From positions 1 to 33,644 of the forward strand of contig NZ_AQWM01000037.1 in the NCBI RefSeq assembly GCF_000376105.1: 33,644 nt of DNA. The letters are read 5' to 3'. Made by a program: the position numbers and the translations under genes. Below the pieces are notes generated by a model that did not search any database, was not told where the DNA came from, and saw nothing but the letters and a program-made list of their open reading frames with translations. This stretch comes from Asticcacaulis benevestitus DSM 16100 = ATCC BAA-896. GTDB lineage: Bacteria > Pseudomonadota > Alphaproteobacteria > Caulobacterales > Caulobacteraceae. Positions 1 to 8,226 of the stretch are shown here, piece after piece; within the stretch, counting starts at the first letter, position 1, and each line of letters begins with the position of its first letter.

Positions 1-189
1 AGCAATCTTGGCGTCGCGAACCGTCACCGCCAGTTTCAAATCTTCAAGGGTACGAGATTGTTCTTCAATGACCTTCGCTTGCGAACCTACCTCCGTCTGG
101 AGTCGCTCAACCTGCCCCAAAAGTGTCGCAACAACACTGCGCAAACCCGCCAGGGAAAAATCGTCATTCGATTCAGTCGATGGAGCCAT
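1..189 (-). CDS. N-terminus of a putative IS66-family transposase (TnpC-like), cut by the window edge
   Basis: The frame opens with ATG at 189-187 on the minus strand and stays open to the window edge (about 63 residues). The protein begins MAPSTESNDDFSLAGLRSVV and continues into a charged, heptad-like stretch (LLGQVERLQTEV, then IEEQSRTLEDLKLA) that resembles the N-terminal coiled coil of IS66 TnpC proteins. The catalytic DDE domain is not in view. The ATG lies 66 bases inside the GTAA tip. The same start appears at 33616 in the other copy. A GGAG directly abuts the ATG, which is tight for a ribosome binding site. Confidence 0.5.
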   Translation of the reverse strand, partial: MAPSTESNDDFSLAGLRSVVATLLGQVERLQTEVGSQAKVIEEQSRTLEDLKLAVTVRDAKIA

Positions 190-255
190 CTCCAGTTTGA
201 ATCATAACCGCGAGTCCCTGCCAAGCCCCCTTGCACGCCAATTTGCCCCGGTTAC
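1..255 (-). mobile_element. Left-hand copy of an IS66-like element (partial, outward facing)
   Basis: On the minus strand the element starts at 255 with GTAACCGGGGC and runs out of the window. Ends beginning with GTAA are typical of IS66-family elements. Positions 161-255 are the exact reverse complement of 33550-33644, so two copies of the same element flank the window in inverted orientation. The similarity stops abruptly at the GTAA, as expected for the tip of an element. Family assignment rests on the GTAA tip and on the coiled N-terminus of the encoded frame; the catalytic part lies outside the window. Confidence 0.65.
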
Positions 256-296
256 TTGTGCGGCAGCTATCTATTTGATTGTATTGTTATAAAGAC

Positions 297-345
297 TGGT
301 TGCGGGGGCAGATTTGAACTGACGACCTTCAGGTTTTGAGCCTGA
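297..345 (-). pseudogene. 3' half of an initiator tRNA-Met, degenerate (possible attachment-site remnant)
   Basis: Read on the minus strand, 345-297 contains a 5-bp anticodon stem (TCAGG/CCTGA) around a 7-base loop CTCAAAA, a T loop TTCAAAT and the acceptor 3' strand CCCCGCA followed by ACCA. This matches the 3' half of bacterial initiator tRNA-fMet, which carries CAGGCTCATAACCTG. Here the anticodon CAT reads CAA and the T stem has lost a base on one side and holds a mismatch. The acceptor 5' strand and D arm are absent beyond 345, so it is not a working tRNA. A 3' tRNA piece ending in CCA is what an integrative element leaves at its distal att site. Confidence 0.75.
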
Positions 346-686
346 GCAAGAATTATGCATCATATTGAATTTTATTACAATTTAGACGGTCGAAAAATAC
401 TGGTGTTAAATGGTGTGCTAGAAATTGAGGTTTATTTCTGCCTAGACCGCGCGGTGTTAAGCGTGGCAAGCGCTACTTGGATAAGCACAACGGCCACTTG
501 TGGGGCCAGCCAGATGTATATGATTTAGATGAAATGTGAATGCGATCTCCTTCCACCCTCATTGGGGACACAAAGAGTCTCTCATGTGCCTAGAGCGCGG
601 GGACTATTTGCAATTAAAATCCGCAATATCGCAGAGCGGACGTGCAGGCTGGGCGATCGGTGCAAGCCTCTTTCTCAAGATGTTTA
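346..686. other. Spacer without a convincing gene
   Basis: This AT-richer stretch between the tRNA fragment and the ATPase gene holds no complete gene that I can support. On the plus strand 441-539 reads as a short tail, LPRPRGVKRGKRYLDKHNG followed by about 14 residues and a stop, with an upstream in-frame stop at 426. It could be a remnant of an integrase N-terminus next to the att-like tRNA piece, but this is a guess from its basic composition and position. Confidence 0.4.
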
Positions 687-1934
687 TTATGCGCACCAAA
701 GAGCGCATGTCGGGACAGCCCACATTTTGTCGCCAAAAGGCACCGTGTGTTCACCGGAATAAAGGACAATGCCGGTAAAGGATGAGCCCGCGGCCATGTT
801 GGCCTTGAACCACTTCAGATGTTTGAAGCTTTCGCTATCAATGTGGGTGCCGGCCTTAACTTCAATGCCGACAATTGCGTTGTCGGCGCCTTCAATGAGA
901 AAATCGACTTCGCGCTGTTCCCGGTCGCGGTAATGGCTAAGGCTGTACTTTCCTGCACCGATATCGATCAAGGCAGCCAATTGCGTATAGACAAAGGTTT
1001 CGATCAGCTTGCCATTTAGTTCTCCGTCCAGACGGACCTTGTCCAGTGACCAGTTCAGGCAGGAGGCCATCAGACCAGTATCCGCCATGAACAGCTTGTC
1101 TTTTTTGCCCACGCGCGCATAATCGGTCTTGGTCCATGGCCTGACACGATCGACCAGATACAGGGTTTCAATCGCGTTGATGTAGGATTCCAATGTTCCA
1201 TGCGTCAGCGACAGCGGTGCGCCGATCGCAGAAATGTCCATGAATTTTGATGACCACGCCGCCAGAGCCTCTATCAGTTTCAGAAGGCTGTCCTGTCGTC
1301 GGATTTTGGCTATATCTTTTAGGTCACGCTCAATTAGCGCATCAAGATAGTCTCGATGCCACAACTGCCGTTCGCGAGCGTCTCCAAGGCGGACAGCTTC
1401 TGGAAACCCGCCTCGCAGTGCCCTAATCAGGTAGTCATCCTTGGTAAGGGAGGAGACGGGCATTGAACGCAAATCACCGGAAAACATGCGCTCAAGAAAC
1501 CGCGGGTGGGTTCGCTCCATTTCACCTTCGCACAACGGACGCAGACGAATTTTGCGCACCCGGCCGGCCAAAGATTCACTCACCTTTGGTAGCGATTGTA
1601 TGTTAGCCGAACCCGTCAGAATGAAGCGCCCAGGTGCCTGGTTTTCGTCAACGTCCTTTTTGACCGCAGTCAACAACGCCGGTGCGCGCTGAACCTCGTC
1701 GATGATCATCAAGTTGTCGCCATGCGCAACAAAGCCGTGCGGGTCGTCCAGGGCCGAATTGAGGAGCGTCTGGTCATCCAATGTGCGGTAGACGGCGCCC
1801 TCCCCGTCCTTGGCAACATGACGAGCCAAGGTCGTCTTGCCACATTGCCGAGGACCTTCCAACAGAATAACACGACGTGATGTCAGGGCATTCGTAATGG
1901 CGTCAGACTGCCAACGTGGATAGGTCTCACGCAC
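687..1934 (-). CDS. AAA+ ATPase with C-terminal DUF4143 (PD-(D/E)xK-like) domain
   Basis: The 415-residue protein has a Walker A loop GPRQCGKTT (residues 27-35), a Walker B strand LMIIDEVQ ending at Glu80-Gln82, a sensor-like LTGSANIQ, and a C-terminal segment REVDFLIEG...VGIEVKAG that carries the D-(x)n-ExK pattern of the DUF4143 fold. This is the usual architecture and length of the AAA_14/DUF4143 family, common in mobile regions and of unknown function. The gene stands alone, reading away from an AT-rich promoter region. A paralogue of the same architecture lies at 31573-32865, near the opposite end of the window. The C-terminus (VPFGDKMWAVP) is complete, so the gene appears intact. Calling the C-terminal domain an active nuclease would be inference. 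Confidence 0.88.
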   Translation of the reverse strand: MRETYPRWQSDAITNALTSRRVILLEGPRQCGKTTLARHVAKDGEGAVYRTLDDQTLLNSALDDPHGFVAHGDNLMIIDEVQRAPALLTAVKKDVDENQAPGRFILTGSANIQSLPKVSESLAGRVRKIRLRPLCEGEMERTHPRFLERMFSGDLRSMPVSSLTKDDYLIRALRGGFPEAVRLGDARERQLWHRDYLDALIERDLKDIAKIRRQDSLLKLIEALAAWSSKFMDISAIGAPLSLTHGTLESYINAIETLYLVDRVRPWTKTDYARVGKKDKLFMADTGLMASCLNWSLDKVRLDGELNGKLIETFVYTQLAALIDIGAGKYSLSHYRDREQREVDFLIEGADNAIVGIEVKAGTHIDSESFKHLKWFKANMAAGSSFTGIVLYSGEHTVPFGDKMWAVPTCALWCA

Positions 1935-1983
1935 GTCTCACCCTCCGCTTCCTTATTATTATGCGGTTTTTATATCAACCCCA

Positions 1984-2014
1984 CGCGAATTTCAATTAAA
2001 TAATCCGCGAATTT
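1984..2014. promoter_or_regulatory. Two direct copies of CGCGAATTT, 22 bp apart, upstream of the ATPase gene
   Basis: CGCGAATTT occurs at 1984-1992 and again at 2006-2014, a spacing of 22 bp or about two helical turns, in the AT-rich segment 50-80 bases upstream of the minus-strand start at 1934. The arrangement suits binding of a regulator to one face of the DNA. No experiment or known motif supports it. Confidence 0.25.
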
Positions 2015-2152
2015 AAAATATATGTGTCGCGTTTTTATAGATAGCATTCCGACACGCTGGCCACTTAGCGGGGTTCGTTCCGGCAAAGGCAAGTGTCGCG
2101 ACATAGAATTCCCGAGAAAATATTGCAGGGTATGAGGAAATACGAATTTTCC

Positions 2153-2314
2153 GGCACCGTTGCAAAATATGACCATCACTCTCAACTTTGCGATTTTGAC
2201 TGCGGGTTGATGGGATGGATGATTTCAAGGGGCGCCACCATAGAGGCGAGATCATCCTCCAGGCGGTCCGATGGTATTGCCAATACGGCATCAGCTACCT
2301 GCACTCCCACCGAA
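2153..2314 (+). mobile_element. Left end of an IS6-family insertion sequence with truncated transposase
   Basis: GGCACCGTTGCAAA at 2153-2166 matches the terminal inverted repeat of IS6-family elements (IS26 ends GGCACTGTTGCAAA). Forty-nine bases further in, an ATG at 2215 opens a frame beginning MDDFKGRHHRGEIILQAVRW and continuing YCQYGISY, the hallmark N-terminus of IS6 transposases. Homology ends after about 34 residues near 2314, where the sequence passes into an esterase tail on the other strand. Only the left 160 bp remain, with no catalytic DDE residues, so it cannot act by itself. Confidence 0.82.
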
Positions 2315-2320
2315 GTCCAG

Positions 2321-2575
2321 TTACGGCACGGGCGTAAATACTTGCTCTAGCGTCTTGACCAAACCATAGTCCCACATTGCTTGATCGTGCCCGGAATAAA
2401 TAGAGTAGAAAGTGCAATTTACTCCTGAGCGTGTGACCTCGTCGCAAATGCCGCGTGAGTTTCCGAAGAAGCCGTCATAATGACCTGCACCCACGAAAAT
2501 CCTGACATTTTTGGTGGGCGAGAAATCAAATATGTCTGGTGTCGTCGCGACGCCAAACCCGCTCCCTCTTGACAC
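2321..2575 (-). pseudogene. C-terminal remnant of an alpha/beta-hydrolase esterase (Fes/esterase D type)
   Basis: About 84 residues remain. The core VRIFVGAGHYDGFF followed by YSIYSGHDQAMWDYGLVKTL resembles the C-terminus of PF00756 esterases, where a conserved GxxDG strand holds the catalytic Asp and the GHD/GGHD motif holds the catalytic His. The nucleophile elbow and the N-terminal two thirds are missing, and an in-frame stop lies at 2597-2599. The remnant faces away from the TonB-dependent receptor at 2682. Esterases of this type often sit beside such receptors, where they hydrolyse ferric-siderophore esters, so the pair may once have been a siderophore-use locus. Substrate is inference. 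Confidence 0.6.
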
Positions 2576-2681
2576 GTCGCTAGCTCCTAGTCTGCACTAG
2601 CCTCATAATTGCACCGGCCTAATTTCGGTCAAAAAACAACCCGAATTGACGCTCACTGCTGAGCTTGGCGCAGGGGGAACC

Positions 2682-4871
2682 ATGGTTAGGTTGGCATTTC
2701 AGAGTTTGGGCATCTACGGAAGCGTGGGACTCGCGCTCATAACCCCCACTTGTGCTCAGGCAACAAGCTTCGAGTCGGCTCCTGCCAACACCGCAAAAGC
2801 GCCCGACCCAAAACCCCAGCCCAAAACCGACACCATGACAGTTGTTGTCACAGGCAAGACACCTCCAGTGGTGCATAAGATTGACCGCTCCGTCTATGAC
2901 CTGAAGGATAGTGCCCAAGCCCAGACCGGATCGGTCGGTGACGTTCTCAATACCCTGCCTTCGGTCAGCGTGAGTCCGGATGGCTCGCTTAACGTCCGCG
3001 GTACGGGATCGGTGCAGGTCCTGGTAGACGGCAAACCATCGGCCTCTTACCGGGGTGCCAATCTCGCCAATACCCTGCAATCGGCCTCCGCTAACGGAAT
3101 CGCCAAGGTCGAGGTGATCACCAATCCCGGCGCCGAGTTTCGCACCAATGCGTCGATCATCATCAATCTCGTCACAAAGAAGAGCTCCGGCCAGGCTCCT
3201 GCTGGTGATCTGGTCGTCAATGTTGGAGAAGGCGGCCGCAGCAATGGTTCGCTCAGCGGCTCGGGTGGTATCGGCAGGTGGACGTTTAGCGCCGGCCTGA
3301 ACTGGCGCCACGATCATCGTATGAGCATTGCCCGCACCGATCGTCTCGTCACCCAGGATGACGGCGGTTTCGGCAGCCATATGAATGAGGTTTATCGCAT
3401 CTCTTCTCCGTTCGACATCCGCGTCTACGATGCTGGGATGGGGTATGCAATCTCTGACACCGACACTTTCAACCTTAACGGCCAGGTCGCCACCCGGACC
3501 CGGCCGCGTACGACCGAAGACCGTATTCAGTTTTTGGATGCCGCAGGTAAGATGATCACCGACAGCGTAACCCATGGTGACGGGCCGCAACACTTCAACA
3601 GCCGCTCCCTGACAGCCACCTACAAGCATAAGGGCTCGCATGACGGCGAAACTCTGACCGTACAGGCGCGTCACGAGGAAGATGACAACCTGCAGGATTT
3701 CCGCTTTGTCGAGGCCGACACCTTGCCGCTGCTTATGGCAAGAGATTATCGACGCTCGCGCGTAGAGCATCCACGGATTAATGAGCTGAGCATCGACTAT
3801 ATCCGGCCACTCGGTACCGACCGCCAATTCAAGGCAGGCATGGAGTTCGAGGTAGACCGGGAAGCAGCCTCCACCTATTCCGCCGAAATCGACACGAATG
3901 CCGGCGCCGAAATTGTTGATCCGTCCCAGACCAATGCCTTCTGGAGCCAGCAGACACTTAGCGCGGCCTATGCCGACTACCAGATGCCTCTCGGCAAATG
4001 GACCGTAGAAGGCGGTCTACGATTGGAGAGCCTGCAGACGCAGTTGCGATCGACTCCGACATCGCCGCTATTTTCGACCCGCGACACCGAATGGAGCCCA
4101 AGCTTCTTTTTCAGCCGAACCCTGTCGGAGAAGAGCAAAATTCACGTCAGCTATAGTCATCGTATCGACCGGCCGAAGCCGAACCAACTGGATCCAACCC
4201 CGCAGAACCTGGACGCCCAGGATGTCTATATCGGTAATCCAGGCCTGAAGCCGCAACAGACCGAGTCAATTGAGGCTGGATACGACTATACCACGAAACA
4301 GTTCAGCTTTACGGGCGCAATCTATTCCCGCCAGACGCACAACTCGATCGTCGACTATGCGTATTATCGAGACCCCGAAGATACGGTTCTAGTGTCGAGT
4401 TATGAAAACGCTGATCATGGCGCCGCCGATGGCGTCAGCATGTCGTTCGATCTCAAGCCCAAAGGCATGTTCCGCTACAACGTATCGACCGACCTTTATT
4501 ACAATGAACTTGAAGCGTCTGTAGCAGGTATCCTGACGCGGCACTCAGGTGTGTCCCACAATATCAAAGCCAGCGTGACATTCGTTCCCAGCCGAGCTGA
4601 CACTTTCCAGGCTAACCTGCAACTGCGTGGAAAAGCTCTCACAGCACTTGGAAGTTATTCCGGCGTAGCTGGCCTGGATCTCTCTTATAGCCGGAAAATA
4701 TCACCTCGGCTTAAGCTGGTGGTCACAGCGCAAGACGTGCTGAAAGGTGCGCACTATTACCATAGAAATGATACACCGCAGTACTACGACCATACCTACG
4801 CCCAGTTTCCGAGCCGAATATTGTTTGTTGGGCTGGCGTACAAGCTTGGCGCGGTCCGGCCAAGCGGATGA
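2682..4871 (+). CDS. TonB-dependent outer-membrane receptor
   Basis: The protein of 729 residues starts with a signal peptide (MVRLAFQSLGIYGSVGLA, cleavage near TCAQA). A TonB-box-like TMTVVVTG follows, then a plug domain at about residues 60-170 (VGDVLNTLPSVSVSPDG, VRGTGSVQVLVDG, GIAKVEVITNPGAEF) and a long beta-barrel with paired aromatic strands. The best match is the outer-membrane beta-barrel TonB receptor family, which imports ferric siderophores or oligosaccharides with energy from TonB-ExbBD. The ATG at 2682 is chosen because AGGGGGA lies about 6 bases upstream and it puts the signal peptide at the N-terminus; a TTG at 2646 would add 12 residues without a site. The substrate cannot be read from sequence; the neighbouring esterase remnant hints at a siderophore. 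Confidence 0.88.
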   Translation: MVRLAFQSLGIYGSVGLALITPTCAQATSFESAPANTAKAPDPKPQPKTDTMTVVVTGKTPPVVHKIDRSVYDLKDSAQAQTGSVGDVLNTLPSVSVSPDGSLNVRGTGSVQVLVDGKPSASYRGANLANTLQSASANGIAKVEVITNPGAEFRTNASIIINLVTKKSSGQAPAGDLVVNVGEGGRSNGSLSGSGGIGRWTFSAGLNWRHDHRMSIARTDRLVTQDDGGFGSHMNEVYRISSPFDIRVYDAGMGYAISDTDTFNLNGQVATRTRPRTTEDRIQFLDAAGKMITDSVTHGDGPQHFNSRSLTATYKHKGSHDGETLTVQARHEEDDNLQDFRFVEADTLPLLMARDYRRSRVEHPRINELSIDYIRPLGTDRQFKAGMEFEVDREAASTYSAEIDTNAGAEIVDPSQTNAFWSQQTLSAAYADYQMPLGKWTVEGGLRLESLQTQLRSTPTSPLFSTRDTEWSPSFFFSRTLSEKSKIHVSYSHRIDRPKPNQLDPTPQNLDAQDVYIGNPGLKPQQTESIEAGYDYTTKQFSFTGAIYSRQTHNSIVDYAYYRDPEDTVLVSSYENADHGAADGVSMSFDLKPKGMFRYNVSTDLYYNELEASVAGILTRHSGVSHNIKASVTFVPSRADTFQANLQLRGKALTALGSYSGVAGLDLSYSRKISPRLKLVVTAQDVLKGAHYYHRNDTPQYYDHTYAQFPSRILFVGLAYKLGAVRPSG

Positions 4872-4968
4872 GGACAGCTATCGTGCGTCAGCAACTAAGT
4901 TTCGCCACCCGTACGATGGTTGTCGCCCCTGCGAAACCAACTGATCGCGCCTCTAGAGCGGGATGACA

Positions 4969-5346
4969 TTACTTGACTCCATAGCCCGAGTTTTGGAGAT
5001 ATCTGCGGCATTCTTCGGGCTCGAAAGCGTCGAGTAGAGATCCTATTCTGCGCCATGTTGTCTCTACCGATCTCTCCGCCGCTTTTCTGAGCAGGTGTTT
5101 GAGTTTCGAGAACACCTGCTCAATAGGGTTCAGGTCTGGACTGTACGGTGGCAGGAAAAAGAGTTTTGCTCCAGCACGTCGGATGGCTTTTCGGATAGCT
5201 GGACTTTTATGGCTACCGAGGTTGTCCATGATTACAATGTCACCGTGCTTAAGTGTCGGCACAAGGAATTCTTCGACATATAGGTTGAACGTATCCGGCA
5301 TGAGCGCCCCACATACCATTTGATTTAGGTTTGCGCGATGATGCTC
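4969..5346 (-). pseudogene. C-terminal half of an IS630-family transposase
   Basis: The reading frame encodes the DDE superfamily C-terminal half: a strand [11 protein letters not shown] with the second catalytic Asp, then [17 protein letters not shown] with the third acidic residue (Glu), then KLKHLLRKA. Full IS630 transposases are about 340 residues; only about 125 remain. Upstream the frame stops at 5347-5349 and the N-terminal helix-turn-helix and first Asp are gone. The ATG at 5319 is internal to the original protein. This is debris that separates the receptor from the flavoprotein operon. The terminal repeat at the 4940-4970 side was not resolved. Confidence 0.85.
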
Positions 5347-5460
5347 CTATCAGCTTTTGGCGAAGGAGTTCAGATGTACGATGATGGTTTTGATAAGTTC
5401 GGGGCGCGGAGGTGCGAAATGTAGACAACGGGCCTAGGATCCGAGAGATGCGGGCTCTGG

Positions 5461-6588
5461 CTACCGGTAGGCTTTGAGGTACTGAGCTTCGAACTGAACC
5501 TTCATCCAGTGAAACAGGCCAAGCCTAGGCAGCGCAAAGTTACGCCGGGTGTCGCGGAAGACCAGAATGCCGGCATCAAGTGTATCGACGATGCAGATCA
5601 GTTCCGATTTGAAGTCATGGGCTGTATGCTGGCCCTGAAGGGCATCCTTGATGGTGTGCGCCACAGCCTCTGCCTGCAGGTCCGCCTGGTGCGCCTGTTT
5701 GGCCATCCAGTCCGGCCCGGGATAACTGCCGGCGTCGCCCACAACATAAACTTGAGACACCCCCTCTGCGCGACATGCAGCATCCGCCTGGATGAATCCG
5801 CCGGCGGAAAGTGACAGTTCGCTCCCTTCGAGCCAAGCCGGGCCGGTCAATCCGGGCATGAAGAGAACGAGGTCCGCAGGTATCTCACCGCCTTCTGTGA
5901 CCACCTTGCCGGGCTCGATCCGAACCATCTTATGACCTAGGCGCGTCTCGATCTGGCGGCTCGTCATCTGTTTCAACAGGCCGCTGACGGCCTTTGGGCC
6001 GAGCCTCTGTCCCGGCTCTGTCGACGGATTGAAGAAGACCAGTTTGAACTTGTGACGCCTGCCCTGGCGCCTCAAAAGGGTGTCGAGTCCGAACAGGAAC
6101 TCGAACATAGGCCCGCCCCGCACGGCGCCAAGCTCATTCGGATTGGTCGCAAACCCTATGGCGATCGTACCGCCCTGCATCTGCGCCAGCCTGTCCCGTA
6201 TAATTTCGGCGGCGAGCACGCCTTCGCAGGGGATGACGGCGTTTTCAATGCCAGGCAGTTTGCGGATATACCGCCCGCCGCTTGCCACGATCAGAATGTC
6301 ATTGGAAACGTCGCCGGTATCCGTCTCAACCAAACGGCCGCCCTCGACGACACGTTGCACCGCCCCCTTGTGCCAAATAACCTTGTGCTGCCTGAAGAAG
6401 TTGCTGAGCGACACTTTCAGGTCATCACCATGGCGTAACCCAGCGGGTACCCAGATTAGACTCGGGTAGTAGAGCAGTTCGTTCGTCGGCGAAATTATCG
6501 TGATGTCAGCGTCGACACCGCGCTTGCGTAACTGACGGACCGTCGTGAGCGCGCCAAACCCGCTGCCCAATATCGTTATGCGGATCAT
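5461..6588 (-). CDS. FAD/NAD(P)-dependent oxidoreductase, SQR-like, lacking the central cysteine
   Basis: The 375-residue flavoprotein has the N-terminal dinucleotide fold ITILGSGFGALT, a second nucleotide-binding part, and the FAD-binding VYVVGDAGSYPGPDW near the C-terminus. Overall it resembles sulfide:quinone oxidoreductase (SQR) and type-II flavoproteins. It keeps a cysteine in VIPCEGV, at the place of the first SQR active-site cysteine. The second one is replaced: GAVRGGPMFEF aligns with GASCFGPAYEF of the neighbour at 6829-8139. It is therefore unlikely to run the canonical SQR polysulfide cycle. The ATG at 6588 has AGGAAG 6 bases upstream; an upstream start at 6606 is less well placed. 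It is the last gene of the leftward operon, 43 bases after DUF2892. Actual substrate is unknown. Confidence 0.8.
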   Translation of the reverse strand: MIRITILGSGFGALTTVRQLRKRGVDADITIISPTNELLYYPSLIWVPAGLRHGDDLKVSLSNFFRQHKVIWHKGAVQRVVEGGRLVETDTGDVSNDILIVASGGRYIRKLPGIENAVIPCEGVLAAEIIRDRLAQMQGGTIAIGFATNPNELGAVRGGPMFEFLFGLDTLLRRQGRRHKFKLVFFNPSTEPGQRLGPKAVSGLLKQMTSRQIETRLGHKMVRIEPGKVVTEGGEIPADLVLFMPGLTGPAWLEGSELSLSAGGFIQADAACRAEGVSQVYVVGDAGSYPGPDWMAKQAHQADLQAEAVAHTIKDALQGQHTAHDFKSELICIVDTLDAGILVFRDTRRNFALPRLGLFHWMKVQFEAQYLKAYR

Positions 6589-6631
6589 AATGCGCTTCCT
6601 ATCCATTCGCCAAAGCCTGAGGCCATGACCG

Positions 6632-6832
6632 CTACGGCTGTCCGGCGTGCTTTAGTCCCATGGCCCTGAAGATCAGGGCCGCCGGGCAAAATTTGGTGAA
6701 GGCGAACTGGAACAGGTTCGCGCCCACAAAAACGGTCAACCAGACAAAGTAAGGACTGATCCAATGGGTTAAGGCGACGCTCAAGAGGACCATAAATCCA
6801 GCAAAGGCAAAGACGGCACGTTCTACGGTCAT
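6632..6832 (-). CDS. DUF2892 (YgaP-type) inner-membrane protein
   Basis: This small protein of 66 residues has two hydrophobic segments (AVFAFAGFMVLLSVALTHWI and FVWLTVFVGANLFQFAF) and the family's ending, KFCPAALIFRAMG. DUF2892 is the membrane part of E. coli YgaP, where it is fused to a rhodanese domain. In this locus the rhodanese is a separate gene on the divergent strand (8281-8607), so the two halves of YgaP are split. The start overlaps the end of the upstream flavoprotein by 4 bases (ATGA), implying translational coupling. Its role in moving or anchoring sulfane sulfur is not established. Confidence 0.85.
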   Translation of the reverse strand: MTVERAVFAFAGFMVLLSVALTHWISPYFVWLTVFVGANLFQFAFTKFCPAALIFRAMGLKHAGQP

Positions 6833-8139
6833 GGCAATTTCTCCTCTTTCAGCTTGTGGGCGCCCATCAGATCCAGCGCCATTTTCTCAAAAAACATCTC
6901 GCTCTTGCCGGCCTTGACCTTGCCGATGAAGTAGCTTTCGAAGGCAGCCTTGGCCATGTGAACCCACTTGCCCGATGCCGACCAATTGATATTGCGTGGC
7001 GGGATCTGCGGCTGGGCGAAGAAGGCGACCCCGCCGTCGCCAAAATCGGCCAAACAGATGGCATTCCAGGTCGCCTCATGCGTCGGCGCTCTCCCGGCCA
7101 GGATGTCCTTGATATTGTGCGCAATCGCCGTGCACATGGACTCAATCATGAAGCCGGTCTTGGGTACGCCCACGGGGACAGCCGTCTTGCCCATGGGCGG
7201 GATGGCAACGCAGACACCAAGGCCAAAGATGTTCGGGAAGGTCGGATTTTGCTGGTGCTTGTCAATCAAAATAAAACCGCGCGGATTGGTGAGCCCCTCA
7301 ATCCCTTTGACGGCGTCGACGCCCCGGAAGGCGGGAAGCATCATGGAAAAACCGAAAGGCAATTCGTGGTCCGTCTTGTGAGCGCCGTCATCGGTCAGTT
7401 CCTCAACGAACATCCTACCCGCCTCAACCTTGGACACCTTTGCATTGGTGATCCATTTTATATGCCGGTTGCGCATCTCGGATTCGAGTAGGCCTTTGGT
7501 ATCCCCTACCCCGTCGAGACCCAGATGACCGACATATGGCTCAGATGTCACAAAGGTCATCGGCACGCGGTCGCGCACCTTGCGCTTACGCAGTTCGGTA
7601 TCGACGATCATGGCAAATTCGTAGGCAGGTCCAAAGCAAGACGCCCCCTGAACGGCGCCGATCACAACGGGGCGTGGATTGGCGGCGAGATCATCGAAGG
7701 CCTTTGCCGCAGCTATAGCGTGGTCGACGTGGCAGACCGATGAGGTGAAGCCATGAGGCCCCAGCCCCTCGATCTCGTCGAAGGCCAGTTCCGGGCCGGT
7801 GGCTATGACCAGATAGTCATAGACCAACTCCATGTTGTCATTCAGGACCAGCTGGTTCTTGGCCGGCTCGATCGTCTTGGCGCCCATGGTGTGGAAGACG
7901 ATTCCCTTCTTTTTGAAAACAGGGGTAAGTTTGACCTCGATCGCTTCGCGCGTACGCCAGCTGACCGCGACCCAAGGGTTAGACGGCACGAAATGGTAGG
8001 TGTCGCCCTTGTTGACGACGACGACTTCCGCCTTGTCGCCGACGGCCTCCTTGATCTCAAAGGCAGCGATCGTGCCGCCAAGGCCTGCGCCCAGGACGAC
8101 GATGCGGGGTTTCAGTGTCTTGCTTGGTTCCTGTGCCAT
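6829..8139 (-). CDS. Sulfide:quinone oxidoreductase-type flavoprotein
   Basis: The 436-residue protein starts with the FAD-binding fold IVVLGAGLGGT (residues 13-23). Cys136 (SSVCHVDHA) and Cys168 (GASCFGPAYEFA) are 32 residues apart, the spacing of the first two active-site cysteines in characterised SQRs (128/160 in A. ferrooxidans, 124/156 in Aquifex). Cys310 or Cys336 could be the third. The stretch VPVGVPKTGFMIE near residues 321-333 is typical of the FAD/quinone end. SQR oxidises sulfide to sulfane sulfur and passes electrons to membrane quinone; the C-terminal amphipathic part fits a monotopic protein. GGAGGA lies 7 bases before the ATG. It is the first gene of the leftward operon and is read from the divergent control region with the operator at 8224-8239. 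Confidence 0.85.
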   Translation of the reverse strand: MAQEPSKTLKPRIVVLGAGLGGTIAAFEIKEAVGDKAEVVVVNKGDTYHFVPSNPWVAVSWRTREAIEVKLTPVFKKKGIVFHTMGAKTIEPAKNQLVLNDNMELVYDYLVIATGPELAFDEIEGLGPHGFTSSVCHVDHAIAAAKAFDDLAANPRPVVIGAVQGASCFGPAYEFAMIVDTELRKRKVRDRVPMTFVTSEPYVGHLGLDGVGDTKGLLESEMRNRHIKWITNAKVSKVEAGRMFVEELTDDGAHKTDHELPFGFSMMLPAFRGVDAVKGIEGLTNPRGFILIDKHQQNPTFPNIFGLGVCVAIPPMGKTAVPVGVPKTGFMIESMCTAIAHNIKDILAGRAPTHEATWNAICLADFGDGGVAFFAQPQIPPRNINWSASGKWVHMAKAAFESYFIGKVKAGKSEMFFEKMALDLMGAHKLKEEKLP

Positions 8140-8197
8140 TTAGGCTTCCTCCGTGTTTGCGACCCCTTTCCCACCTTGTCGGCGGGAAGAATGAGTC

Positions 8198-8226
8198 TTG
8201 ACCTTGCATTTGACTTATCTTATATT
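8198..8226 (+). promoter_or_regulatory. Sigma70-type promoter of the rightward operon
   Basis: TTGACC at 8198-8203 and TATATT at 8221-8226 are separated by exactly 17 bp and lie about 55 bases upstream of the rhodanese ATG. The fit to TTGACA-N17-TATAAT is good. The -10 box overlaps the left arm of the ATTC-N8-GAAT palindrome, so a bound repressor would block it. The transcription start has not been measured. Confidence 0.65.

Noticed and set aside
2094..2103. Palindrome TGTCGCGACA
   Set aside because: Only 10 bp, near debris and far from an intact gene start; expected by chance in GC-rich DNA.
2619..3827. Long minus-strand open frame (402 codons) opposite the TonB receptor
   Set aside because: Composition is rich in Gly, Val, Asp and Arg without any motif. 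The plus strand has a clear receptor with signal peptide and plug, so this is antisense shadow.
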